In this document: in pieces, positions 1 to 8,200 of the stretch
How the letters are laid out: each line of letters starts with the position of its first letter
Position numbering within the stretch: the stretch's first letter is position 1
From: Burkholderiaceae bacterium
GTDB lineage: Bacteria; Pseudomonadota; Gammaproteobacteria; Burkholderiales; Burkholderiaceae_D
Assembly (NCBI GenBank): GCA_019751755.1
Contig: JAIENA010000232.1
Span: 1-33,188, forward strand
Length of the DNA: 33,188 nucleotides
Reading direction: 5' to 3'
The notes under the pieces: model-generated
Seen by the model: the letters and a program-made list of their open reading frames with translations, nothing else
Database searches by the model: none
Told to the model about the DNA's origin: nothing
Position numbers and translations under genes: made by a program

Positions 1-428
1 TGCAAAATGAAGGCGGTTGAATAGAGTGGCTGCTGGCGGCCGCTTGGGGTGTCGGCTGGCCAGAAGTAGTCAACGTCGGGCAGAACCAGCAGGTCGAAGC
101 GCCGTGCGGCCGGGCCCAGATGCAGCCAGTGATCCAGACCGTGATGCAATCCGCCACGGCGGGCCGTATCCATGACAATTTGCTCGTCCGGTGGGAATAA
201 CGGTGCGCCGAATGGGATCAGCAAGTGATAACGCCGCCGCAGCGCCGGGTTCGCCAAATTGGCCAAGCGTGCCTGTAGTTGGGGGCGCGCATCGGCGATG
301 CTCAATGGCATTGGAAAGGTGACGCCGCGCGCCGGTGCGCCCGCCTCAGTGGATGGGACCTGGGCGCCGCCCACAGTTGGGCAAACCCAAATGAGCAGCG
401 CTATTGTGGCAATTATGATCGTGCGCAT
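1..428 (-). CDS. Secreted protein of unknown family, N-terminal part only (runs off left edge)
   Basis: An open frame without stop runs from an ATG at 426-428 to the window edge, giving at least 142 residues. The first ~22 residues look like a signal peptide: basic start MRT, a hydrophobic stretch rich in I, A and L, then a small-residue site near VGGA-Q, so the product is probably exported. The visible mature part has an Arg/Leu-rich stretch (LRRRYHLL), a His-containing stretch (LHHGLDHWLHL) and the segment FDLLVLPDVDYFW. I do not recognise the family. It lies 72 bp downstream of trbC on the same strand and is probably the next gene of the transfer operon. No strong ribosome binding site precedes the ATG; an in-frame TTG a few codons upstream is an alternative start. 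The 6 bp GC-rich hairpin in the gap (464-481) has no T-run. Confidence 0.6.
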   Translation of the reverse strand, partial: MRTIIIATIALLIWVCPTVGGAQVPSTEAGAPARGVTFPMPLSIADARPQLQARLANLANPALRRRYHLLIPFGAPLFPPDEQIVMDTARRGGLHHGLDHWLHLGPAARRFDLLVLPDVDYFWPADTPSGRQQPLYSTAFIL

Positions 429-500
429 CGCTACGGTTTGGCCAGGAAAGTGCAAGGTCTACGGCCGCAGCACTGTGCGGCGCCTGTCTGATCGCGGGGC

Positions 501-2702
501 TTAGTCATCGCTAATGTCCTCATCGTCGTCATCGTCATCATTGTCATCAAGCGGCGTGACTGCCGCGTGCATATGGCCGGTGCGGCCCTCCCGGCGCGCC
601 ACGTGCAGCGCTTTGCGCGCCGACTGGAACAGCACGATGCCCCGTTCGACCGGCGTGACGTTGAAGCGTTCGATTTCATTCAAATGCGATGCCGCCGACT
701 TGACCGCCGTGAGGATGGGATCATCCAGTTCGGGATAGATGGGCGCTTCGCAGCGCCGCAGCATAGCGAGGATATTGTCCGCGATGCGCTGGTCCGAGCC
801 GTGGATACGCAACGCGTCGCGCGGCATGGCCGCCATGGTCGGACGGGCAATTTGCAGGAAACGGTTGATGTGCAGCGGTAGTTTGGTGCTTTTCTTGTCG
901 ACGTCCGGGATATGGAACGATGCACAGGGCACGACCTTGTCTTTGAAGATAATGTAGCCTTCGCCGGGATTCAGGCGCTTCAGGTCGGCTAGTGTGATGC
1001 GGCTATGTTTTTCGACCTCCAACTGGCCTTGTGGTCTGAACGTCGTTGAAAAACTGCCGCTGACGGTATCGTGCCGCGCCAGCGTGCTGATATAGGCTTC
1101 GCCGGCGGCCTTGCGGAACAATTCAAAGGTGTCTTCCGGATCTTCCAGGGCCAGTGTCCACTTGACCTTGGTGTTGGCTACGACCGATGCCGTTTCGGCG
1201 CCTGCCTCGCTGCGTTTCATGCCCTGCAAATCCTGTACGCTGGCAACCATCGTGTAGTTCAGTTCCCGCGCTTGGGCGAACATGGTCGCCATCCCTTCGG
1301 CGAAGTAGGTTGCCAGTTCGTCGTTGATGATGATGGTGGGATTGGGGGCATTGGTGGGGTTGGTGTCCAGCACCTCGGCCTTGGTGCCTTCAAGCTGGTG
1401 GCCCAGGTTTTGCGCCATGGTCAGGCGTACCTGTGACGCATACAGTTTGCCCAGCGCCCCCGCTTCGGAGGCCGATTTTTCCAGTGGCGGAATCATGACC
1501 ACCAGGATGCGGTTGTTTTGCAAGACATCGGAAATGTCGATGTCCGGGTACTTTTCCTGGAAAATATAGCCATAGGTGTCGGTCAGCAGGGACAGGATGC
1601 GGGAGAATTCGCCGGTCATATAACCGTGCTGGTTATAAACTTCCTTGTCCCATTGGTCGGGGGCGTCGGCCTGTTCGGGGCGGAAGCCGGGCAGGCCGGT
1701 TTCAAAGTATGCTTTGATGGGCAGGTAAGCCAGTTCCGGCAATTTTCCGTCGCGCCCTTCGAGGTACAGCGATACCAGGTTTTGCAGGGCCAGGTAATGC
1801 CGGATGGTCGTCACCGAAATATCGAGTTCGCCGCGGGCGCGCTTGTAGCACAACGCACGGAACAGGGCGTCGATCATGTTGATGGCCTTTTGTTGCCATT
1901 TCACGCTTTCCCCCGACGCTTTCGGGATGATGGAGGCGGTCAGCTGCAACAGGAAGTCCGCCGCGCCTTCCGCAAACGGGTTCATCGAGTTGGACTGGGC
2001 CAGGCTGTATTTACCGGATTGTTCCGCCAGCGTGCGCGCCAGCATGGCTTTGAAAGGGTCTTCGCCGCCAGTCAGGAAATTGAGCACCAGAAAATCGTCT
2101 TCCCTGCCCAGCCGCCGGGCCAGTGACCACATGCTGAATGGCACGGTGGCGCTGGCCTTGCCGTCCCCATAGACCACGCCGGAACCCCAGCAGATGCCGT
2201 TATAGGATATGCCCATCAGCGTATCGGTCTTGCCACCACCGGTCGTCCCGGCCAGGAAAATATGGGCGCGGCAGTCTGAACTGGTCAGCCACAGTTCGCG
2301 GCCCTGTTCGTATGGCATCTTCGAGCGCTGGTAGCCCGCATAGAAAATGCCCGCCGCCATCACCACGGTGCGCACTAAGCGCGTGGCCGGGAACAGGCCG
2401 AACAGCCGGCTGGTGGTTTGCACCGACTCGGTGTAGTCGGTCGGGTCTTTGCCGCCGAGGTCCTTCGGCATGCGTAACGGCATATGAAACGGGCGCTCGT
2501 TGAATTGTGTGACCAGCCACAGCGCGACCAGCAGCCAGGCCGGCCACAACGCCGGGCAGACGATTTGCAACGCGACCATGGCCAGCATGGTGGCGCTGAA
2601 TACTCCGGGCCGGTACAACGTCGCGGCAAACCGTGCGCCGGCCGTGCGTGTATCGCGAATCAGGCGTCCCTGATCGATTTCATGTTCAGCTTGGTGGGCC
2701 AT
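501..2702 (-). CDS. trbC: Type IVB coupling protein, TrbC/DotL (IcmO) ATPase
   Basis: This is the inner-membrane coupling ATPase that brings the relaxase-DNA complex to the type IVB transfer channel. Of 733 residues, about 34-67 form a hydrophobic hairpin and 110-124 a further membrane stretch. A Walker A motif GTTGGGKT lies at 152-159 and a Walker B-like TIIINDE at about 456-462. The length fits the DotL/TrbC family (about 700-780). The start ATG at 2700-2702 has GGAGG 8 nt upstream. It follows trbA and trbB as in IncI1 plasmids. The C-terminus ends in a run of Asp/Glu residues encoded by a GTC/ATC trinucleotide tract. In Dot/Icm systems the DotL C-terminus is where adaptors bind, so the acidic tail may have a related role (inference). 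Family assignment is from motifs, length and synteny. Confidence 0.9.
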   Translation of the reverse strand: MAHQAEHEIDQGRLIRDTRTAGARFAATLYRPGVFSATMLAMVALQIVCPALWPAWLLVALWLVTQFNERPFHMPLRMPKDLGGKDPTDYTESVQTTSRLFGLFPATRLVRTVVMAAGIFYAGYQRSKMPYEQGRELWLTSSDCRAHIFLAGTTGGGKTDTLMGISYNGICWGSGVVYGDGKASATVPFSMWSLARRLGREDDFLVLNFLTGGEDPFKAMLARTLAEQSGKYSLAQSNSMNPFAEGAADFLLQLTASIIPKASGESVKWQQKAINMIDALFRALCYKRARGELDISVTTIRHYLALQNLVSLYLEGRDGKLPELAYLPIKAYFETGLPGFRPEQADAPDQWDKEVYNQHGYMTGEFSRILSLLTDTYGYIFQEKYPDIDISDVLQNNRILVVMIPPLEKSASEAGALGKLYASQVRLTMAQNLGHQLEGTKAEVLDTNPTNAPNPTIIINDELATYFAEGMATMFAQARELNYTMVASVQDLQGMKRSEAGAETASVVANTKVKWTLALEDPEDTFELFRKAAGEAYISTLARHDTVSGSFSTTFRPQGQLEVEKHSRITLADLKRLNPGEGYIIFKDKVVPCASFHIPDVDKKSTKLPLHINRFLQIARPTMAAMPRDALRIHGSDQRIADNILAMLRRCEAPIYPELDDPILTAVKSAASHLNEIERFNVTPVERGIVLFQSARKALHVARREGRTGHMHAAVTPLDDNDDDDDDEDISDD
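516..548 (-). repeat. GTC/ATC trinucleotide tract encoding the acidic tail of TrbC
   Basis: Eleven consecutive codons read GAC or GAT (Asp), interrupted by one AAT (Asn) and one GAG (Glu), giving a poly-Asp tail close to the TrbC stop codon. The short-unit repetition could slip during replication and change the tail length without breaking the frame. Confidence 0.7.
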
Positions 2703-2723
2703 GGTGCTATCCTCCGGAGGACT

Positions 2724-3647
2724 TCAACGGGCTGGTGCGGTGTCTTGGCGGCTGACCCATTGCCGGATCGCGGCGGCCGTACTGGGCAGGGTTTCCGGGA
2801 CCATGTTGCCGCGCGCCGTGATAATGGTGGGCGTAAATTCCAGGTGCATGGCGTTGAATACCTGGTTGTTGCCGTCGACAGCCGCCGCACCCTTGGCGCA
2901 GTCCGGCGCGTCGATTTCATAGCCCGAGGCCAGTGATTTCCAGTACGCCGTGCGCTTGCCCGTGTCCGCGCAGAACAGCCGCTTCAAGCGGCTGCGGGCG
3001 ACATCGCCGCCGATGACGGAGACAGGGAAGATGTGGATGGCGTAGTCTTTGGCCAGCGCGGCGTACTCGCGCTCCAGGCGGCGGCAAGCGCCGCAAGTAG
3101 GATCGGCAAAGATATACAGCGCCCCCTTGGAACCGGACGACAGTTGGATCGAGTAGTTTCCGGTCTTGGCGCCGTCCGCCATGGCCTGCGCCAGTTCCGC
3201 CGGGGTGGGGCGCGATGGTGCGCCATAGGCGGTGGCCTCTGGGCCGTGTGCCATGGGCGCCTGCGTGGCAGGGTGTTGCGGGGTTTCCGCCTGGGCGCGC
3301 GATACCGCGAGATTGAGCATCGCCATCAGCATCACCAGCAAGACTGGCAGCCCAAGCCACAGGATGGCGCCACGGCACAGATGTTGCAGCCGCCGGGTGC
3401 GTGCATAGCGGCGCATGGCGGTACAAATGCCCGCCAGTGCCGATGTGGCCAGCGCTTCGTTCGGAAAGGTTTCCACTTTGCTCTCAAGGAGCAAATTTTG
3501 CGTACAGACGCTGATGGACGCGCCTTCCCGGCTGAAATTCGCGCCTTTTAATACGTCGATCAGCGAGACGTTGCTGGTCAGGCCAGTGGTGGCGAACTGG
3601 ATCAACAGTGAATCGCCAAACAATTCGATGCGGTCTTTGGTTTCCAT
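2724..3647 (-). CDS. trbB: TrbB-like membrane-anchored thiol-disulfide isomerase (DsbC-type)
   Basis: The C-terminal half (about 165-300) is a thioredoxin-fold domain with a CGAC active site (Cys185, Cys188) in the context FADPTCGAC and a downstream Thr-Pro (EFTPTII) in the position of the cis-proline. In IncI1 plasmids TrbB is the DsbC-like protein encoded between trbA and trbC and is thought to help fold disulfide-bonded transfer proteins; the order is the same here. Unusually, this 307-residue protein has about 92 residues before a single membrane segment (about 94-115) instead of a cleavable signal peptide, so the isomerase domain should face the periplasm with an N-terminal cytoplasmic domain of unknown role. 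The start ATG (3645-3647) has GGAGG 5 nt upstream. Confidence is high for the fold and good for the name. Confidence 0.8.
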   Translation of the reverse strand: METKDRIELFGDSLLIQFATTGLTSNVSLIDVLKGANFSREGASISVCTQNLLLESKVETFPNEALATSALAGICTAMRRYARTRRLQHLCRGAILWLGLPVLLVMLMAMLNLAVSRAQAETPQHPATQAPMAHGPEATAYGAPSRPTPAELAQAMADGAKTGNYSIQLSSGSKGALYIFADPTCGACRRLEREYAALAKDYAIHIFPVSVIGGDVARSRLKRLFCADTGKRTAYWKSLASGYEIDAPDCAKGAAAVDGNNQVFNAMHLEFTPTIITARGNMVPETLPSTAAAIRQWVSRQDTAPAR

Positions 3648-3662
3648 TATTTCCTCCGGGAG

Positions 3663-4763
3663 TTACAGCGGTCTGACAATGCCAAGTTTGATCAGGTAGG
3701 ACTCGAGGCCGTTGACGGCTTCATCGAGGCAGGGTGATTGCAAGCGGTAGCCGTTGTCGAAGGCGAACTTCTCCCACATGCATTGGGTAAAGACGGCGCT
3801 GGATTCCATGAAGGGGGCTTTGCGTCCGGTCGTGTTCAGCGCATACCACAGGGGCCGGTCCATGCCCTTGAGCCAGCGAAAATGGGCGCTCGGCAGTTTT
3901 CCGGTCGACAGCGCCTCCTTGTGCATGGCGTGCAGCAGCGTGCGTGGATATGGGTGGCGGGCAATCCAGTCGGCGCTGGCCGGGTGCGCGGCATATTTTG
4001 CGAACGCGGCGTCGCACACGGTAAGGTCCGGGTAGCCGGGCTGACCGTTCCAGTTGCCATGGTGGCAGGAGCGATTGAGGGCATCGAGCAAGACCTGCGC
4101 CTGTGGAATGTCCTTGCCGTCCGACAGCAGGCGGGCGCCAAAGACGGCGAACAGTGCACGCTCCACCGGCGACAGCTGGTCCGGGGCGCTGATGGTGTTG
4201 CCCAAGTCCATGAGCAGCAGCGCTTTGCATGCTTCACGCCGCAACTGCTGGTTGACGACCAGGCCGTGGCGCTCGACCCATTCTTCCGGATTGAGGGCGC
4301 GCCGCTGCTCAACCGGATCGGTGTTGAGCAGGTCGCCGTAGTACAGGACTGGCGTGACGGCCGGCGAGTGGCTGGACATGATGCGCGGCAGTGTGGCGGC
4401 GGTGATGTGACGCCGGGTGCGGTTCGCAGGGTGGCGTTGTGCGCTCCACAATCCATAGAACGTGACCAGCAGCGGCAGGGCAACGAAATAGCGTCCTGTC
4501 TCATTGAGCAGGGCCAGCGTTTGGTGGAACGTCAGGCCGTCAGGAGCGCGCGCGGCGGCCAGAACAGACTGTTTTGTGGCCTGAAGCATGTCACCGGCGA
4601 AAACCTGTTCCACCCATTGCAACTGGTGCCAGGCCCAGCGCAAGGTCCAGTAGGCAATGTCCGCATGGTAGAAATGCCAGGCCACCATCAGGCCCAGCAG
4701 GCATAAGACGAGCAGGCCAAGATGCACCAGATCCATGTCGTCAGCGGGGGAGGGAGTGCTCAT
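3663..4763 (-). CDS. trbA: TrbA/DotM (IcmP) coupling-complex protein
   Basis: The 366-residue protein begins with a membrane segment at about 12-32 and a second at about 92-109, followed by a soluble cytoplasmic domain. This matches the architecture and size of DotM/IcmP/TrbA, the partner of the DotL ATPase in the type IVB coupling complex. The C-terminal part contains many Trp, His and Cys residues (for example the HHGNWNGQPGYPD and WIARHPYPRT segments), as in the family. It is followed directly by trbB and trbC, the IncI1 order. The start ATG (4761-4763) has GAGGA 6 nt upstream, overlapping the TGA of the preceding lytic transglycosylase gene, which suggests coupled translation. Confidence 0.85.
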   Translation of the reverse strand: MSTPSPADDMDLVHLGLLVLCLLGLMVAWHFYHADIAYWTLRWAWHQLQWVEQVFAGDMLQATKQSVLAAARAPDGLTFHQTLALLNETGRYFVALPLLVTFYGLWSAQRHPANRTRRHITAATLPRIMSSHSPAVTPVLYYGDLLNTDPVEQRRALNPEEWVERHGLVVNQQLRREACKALLLMDLGNTISAPDQLSPVERALFAVFGARLLSDGKDIPQAQVLLDALNRSCHHGNWNGQPGYPDLTVCDAAFAKYAAHPASADWIARHPYPRTLLHAMHKEALSTGKLPSAHFRWLKGMDRPLWYALNTTGRKAPFMESSAVFTQCMWEKFAFDNGYRLQSPCLDEAVNGLESYLIKLGIVRPL

Positions 4764-4772
4764 GGTCGGTCC

Positions 4773-5180
4773 TCAAAAACGCAGGGAATTGCGATAGACG
4801 CGGGCGATATAGCCGGTCTTCAGGGCGGGCGTACGGGAGTGGTAATGGCCTATCCCGTCCCAAAAGCTGCCACCGGCGGCATTGATTTCGAAGCGCAGGA
4901 TGTAGGCGGCGGCGCGTGCCGACCAGCACAGGTCATGGATCAGCATGTCGGCCGTGACGCCATACTGGGCACTCAAGCGGGTCACCCATAAGGTATTGAT
5001 CTGGAACGGCCCGTGGTCGGCGGTGCCGTTGCGGTTGCGGCTGACGGTACCGGGTTTGCCGCCCTCCGTGGCCCAGACCGCCAGCAGGGCGCGCGGCGGC
5101 AGCGTATAGTCGGCGGCGGCCTGCATGACACAGGCCGGCACGGATGGCGGTGGAGAAGGTGGGGGAAGGGCTGGCGTCAT
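4773..5180 (-). CDS. Small lytic transglycosylase (SLT fold) of the transfer system
   Basis: This 135-residue protein resembles the lysozyme-like transglycosylases that open peptidoglycan for conjugation machines (TrbN/VirB1/PilT type). It has the conserved catalytic-Glu context LLAVWATEGG (Glu39), then DHGPFQIN (about 55-62) matching the G-x-F/M-Q-I/V motif, and a C-terminal YHSRTPALKTGYIARVY segment typical of the family. The N-terminus is proline-rich with no recognisable signal peptide or membrane segment, so its route to the periplasm is unclear; it might leave through the apparatus. The start ATG (5178-5180) has TGGAGA 7 nt upstream. It sits between the polyvalent gene and trbA, a place not occupied by this gene in IncI1. 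Confidence 0.8.
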   Translation of the reverse strand: MTPALPPPSPPPSVPACVMQAAADYTLPPRALLAVWATEGGKPGTVSRNRNGTADHGPFQINTLWVTRLSAQYGVTADMLIHDLCWSARAAAYILRFEINAAGGSFWDGIGHYHSRTPALKTGYIARVYRNSLRF

Positions 5181-5217
5181 GGCGATGTCTCCATTGGAAC
5201 GCGGTCACGTTTGCATT

Positions 5218-8200
5218 TTAGATACGGTGCGAAGATTCACCGGAATGTCCGTACTGAGTTTGACCAGCGTCGTGTCTTGTGACGAATGGCTTGCGGCGTG
5301 CCGTGGTATCGGGCGGCATCGCGCCGGGACGGTTGGACGGCGGGGGATCGCCGAAGGCCATGGCGCCTTGCATTCCGGTGCGGCGATGGGTGACCAGGGC
5401 GCGGGCTCGGCTGATCAGCTCGAACGTCTCCGCTTGGGTTTTGCCTTCCAGCCAGTCGGCGGCCTTGTGCAGGCCGATATGGCGAAGCCCTTGCTGCAGC
5501 AGCAGCGCCAATCGCCGGAAACCGTTGATTTCCGTGCCACTGGCCGCCAGGTCGGCCATCGCTTCCTCCGTCGCGTCGGCCAGAGGGATGTTGTAGGCGG
5601 TGGCCAATTGCGCGGCGCGGCCTGCCAGGACCGGGTTGGCGCGGCGCAGACGCGCCATTTCCGACTCGATGCCGTCTTCTCCAAGGATCGCGCGCAGGCC
5701 GTAGTGGCCGATCATTTCATGGGCGATCACGAATTCGATGTCGGCTTCGTCATGCAAGTGGTCGGCAACCAGATAGATCTTGCCACGGTGGAGCGCGGCG
5801 CGGACGGCATTGTCGGTGGCAAATGGCAGGTCGCGCACCGACTGCACGCACACGGCGGGCGGTGCCGGCGTCCAGGCAGCGCAGACTGATTGGGCATGCC
5901 GCATGACATCGGCCAGTGCCATGGATGGCCGGTCACTTGGGATCACCGATGCCGGCGGCAGGCGTGAAAAGACGGGGCTATCCTCTTTGGGGTCATTCTT
6001 TAACACCAGATCGGCCAATGGTTTGGATTCGAGCAGGCGTTGCAGCACCGTCGCTTCATTGGCGCCGGTTGGGATGAAGTAATGCGACTGCCAGCGGATA
6101 CGCTCGTGCAGGATGCCCAGGCTTTCCAGCCATCGGATATCGTTGCCGGTATAGGTGGGTACATGCAATTCGATGCGCTGTTCGCCGGCATTGCGGGTCG
6201 CTTGCAGTGCCCATCGGTTAGACAAGACGCCCCTGGCGCCCGCCCTGATCTGCTCGATGACTTGCTCGGTGGGCATTTGGGCCACGTCGGTGCCGACGCA
6301 CAGGTTGCGCAAGGTTTGTTGCAACAGGCCCGGGGCAACCACACGGCCAAGCAACCGCTCGCCTTCATCTGTTTGAGTGCGGACCACCTTTGGCGTGTCC
6401 GGAATCCGGTCCCATACCGGGAGCAGGGCGCCCGTGATCAGGTGCAGCGGCTGCACATGGGTGGGCGGCGTCGCGGCAATTTCGGCGGCCCATGCCCGCT
6501 GTGCTTCGTCCGGTGCTAATTGCGTGTAGGCGCGCACGGTGCGTTCCATTTCCTCGTAGCTGATGTTTTCCTTGATGCGGGCAATCACCTTGTCGATGGC
6601 GCCACGCCGTTCCGCCGGTATGCCGCGCATAAAGCGCATGTAGTCCATGCCGTCCAGACCACGCGAACGCAATGCATTGGCGGCGGCGTTGCTGCTTTCC
6701 TGGAACGTCTGGCCATTGCGTTTCCATTCCACGACAAACGGCGGTCCGGCATACACCGGGCACGGGACCATGCGCTGGATGGTGACGCGGCCGCGCGCCG
6801 CAGCGTCGATTTGATCGACGTTGTCGACGTAGCGAACCGGACCACTTGGGTGGTATTGCTTGCCGCGCGTGTAGGTCACGCCTTTATCATTGACGCCTTG
6901 CCCGGTCTTGAGCAGGGCGAACACCTTGCCGCTGCGCTCATTGCGGTAGTAGCCCATGAAGGCTTCGGGGCCGGATTCATCGCTGGCAAATGCCGGCAGT
7001 TCCGCAAAAGGGGTAAACCGGGTCGGGCGGTGCAGCGCCAGTTCGACGTAGCGGGTTTCCGCACCGGTACGGCTGTCGGTGTGCACCAGCTCATCGCGCA
7101 TCTTCTTGACGGTATCGGCATTAACCGTTTCCATTCCCCGGTCGTAGGTGCCGTCCTGGCGCGCCCGCTCGACGACTGTCTCCAGTGTCTTGGTGAATTC
7201 CCGGAACACGCGATTCTGGTCGAAGGTCTTGAGCGACAGCAGGCGATTGAGGAACTGTGGCATCGACGGCAATTTCGACTCGTTCAAGGCGCCGGTACGG
7301 CTGTCGATCAAGCCGTTCAAGCCCAGTGCTTGCACGGTTTCATCGAAGGACAGGGGCGAGCGGTGGTGGTACATGTCGCCAAACAGGATGTGCAAGGCGC
7401 GCCGCGCGTAGTCCGATTCGAGGTTGTCGTCGGCGCTGAACAGGCCGAGCGAGCCGGTTTGGCGCTGCCCTTTGGTGAGGGCGCCCAACTGGTCGAGGCG
7501 GCGCGCAATGGAGGAGATAAAGCGGCGCTGGGCTTCCAGATTGGTGGTTGGCAGCACGTAGTGCGGCTGATGGATTTCGTTGGCCCGGTGCGTGCGGCCC
7601 ATGCCTTGCACCGCCTTGTTGGCGCGCCAGCCGGGTTGCACCAGGTAGTGGATGCGTTTGCGCTGGTTCGGCGCGTCCTGCGCCGCGTGGAAGGAATAGC
7701 CGGTACCGCCCGCATCGGAAAAGACCAGAATGCGTTTGCGGTCGGCCATAAAGGCGTCGGCGTCCGCCAGGGCGGCGGACGGTGGCCGCTTTTGCTCCAC
7801 GGTTTGCAGGTGGCCTTCGTCATCGTGTCGCTGGATGAAGCGGCGCTGACGGCCGGTAACTTCCGCGACGGCGTCAGGACCGAAACTATTGACCACCATG
7901 TCGATCGGATTGTCCGGAATGCGAATCTCGTGCAGCGTTTCCAGCAGCGCGTCGCGCTGCTGCTCCGCAGTGCGGGAGATGACCGGGTTGCCGCTGCTAT
8001 CGGTGGCCGGACGGCTGCGCACGAGGCCGGCTTCGTCCTTGTATTGTTCGTACTGCAGAATCGGAAAGCCGGAACGCACGTAGTCCACCAGGCATTGGCG
8101 GGGCGTGAAGTCCAGTTCTTCGATGTCGGTATCGTTGGCGGCCATATCGGCCAGTTGACGTTCCTGCGCCGCTTCGTTGGTGTTCACCAGCTGCATGACG

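Noticed and set aside
464..481. GC-rich hairpin after trbC as a terminator
   Set aside because: The stem is only 6 bp and no T-run follows on the minus strand.
3738..4706. 322-codon plus-strand frame opposite trbA
   Set aside because: Antisense shadow of a recognised gene; no family features and no convincing ribosome binding site.
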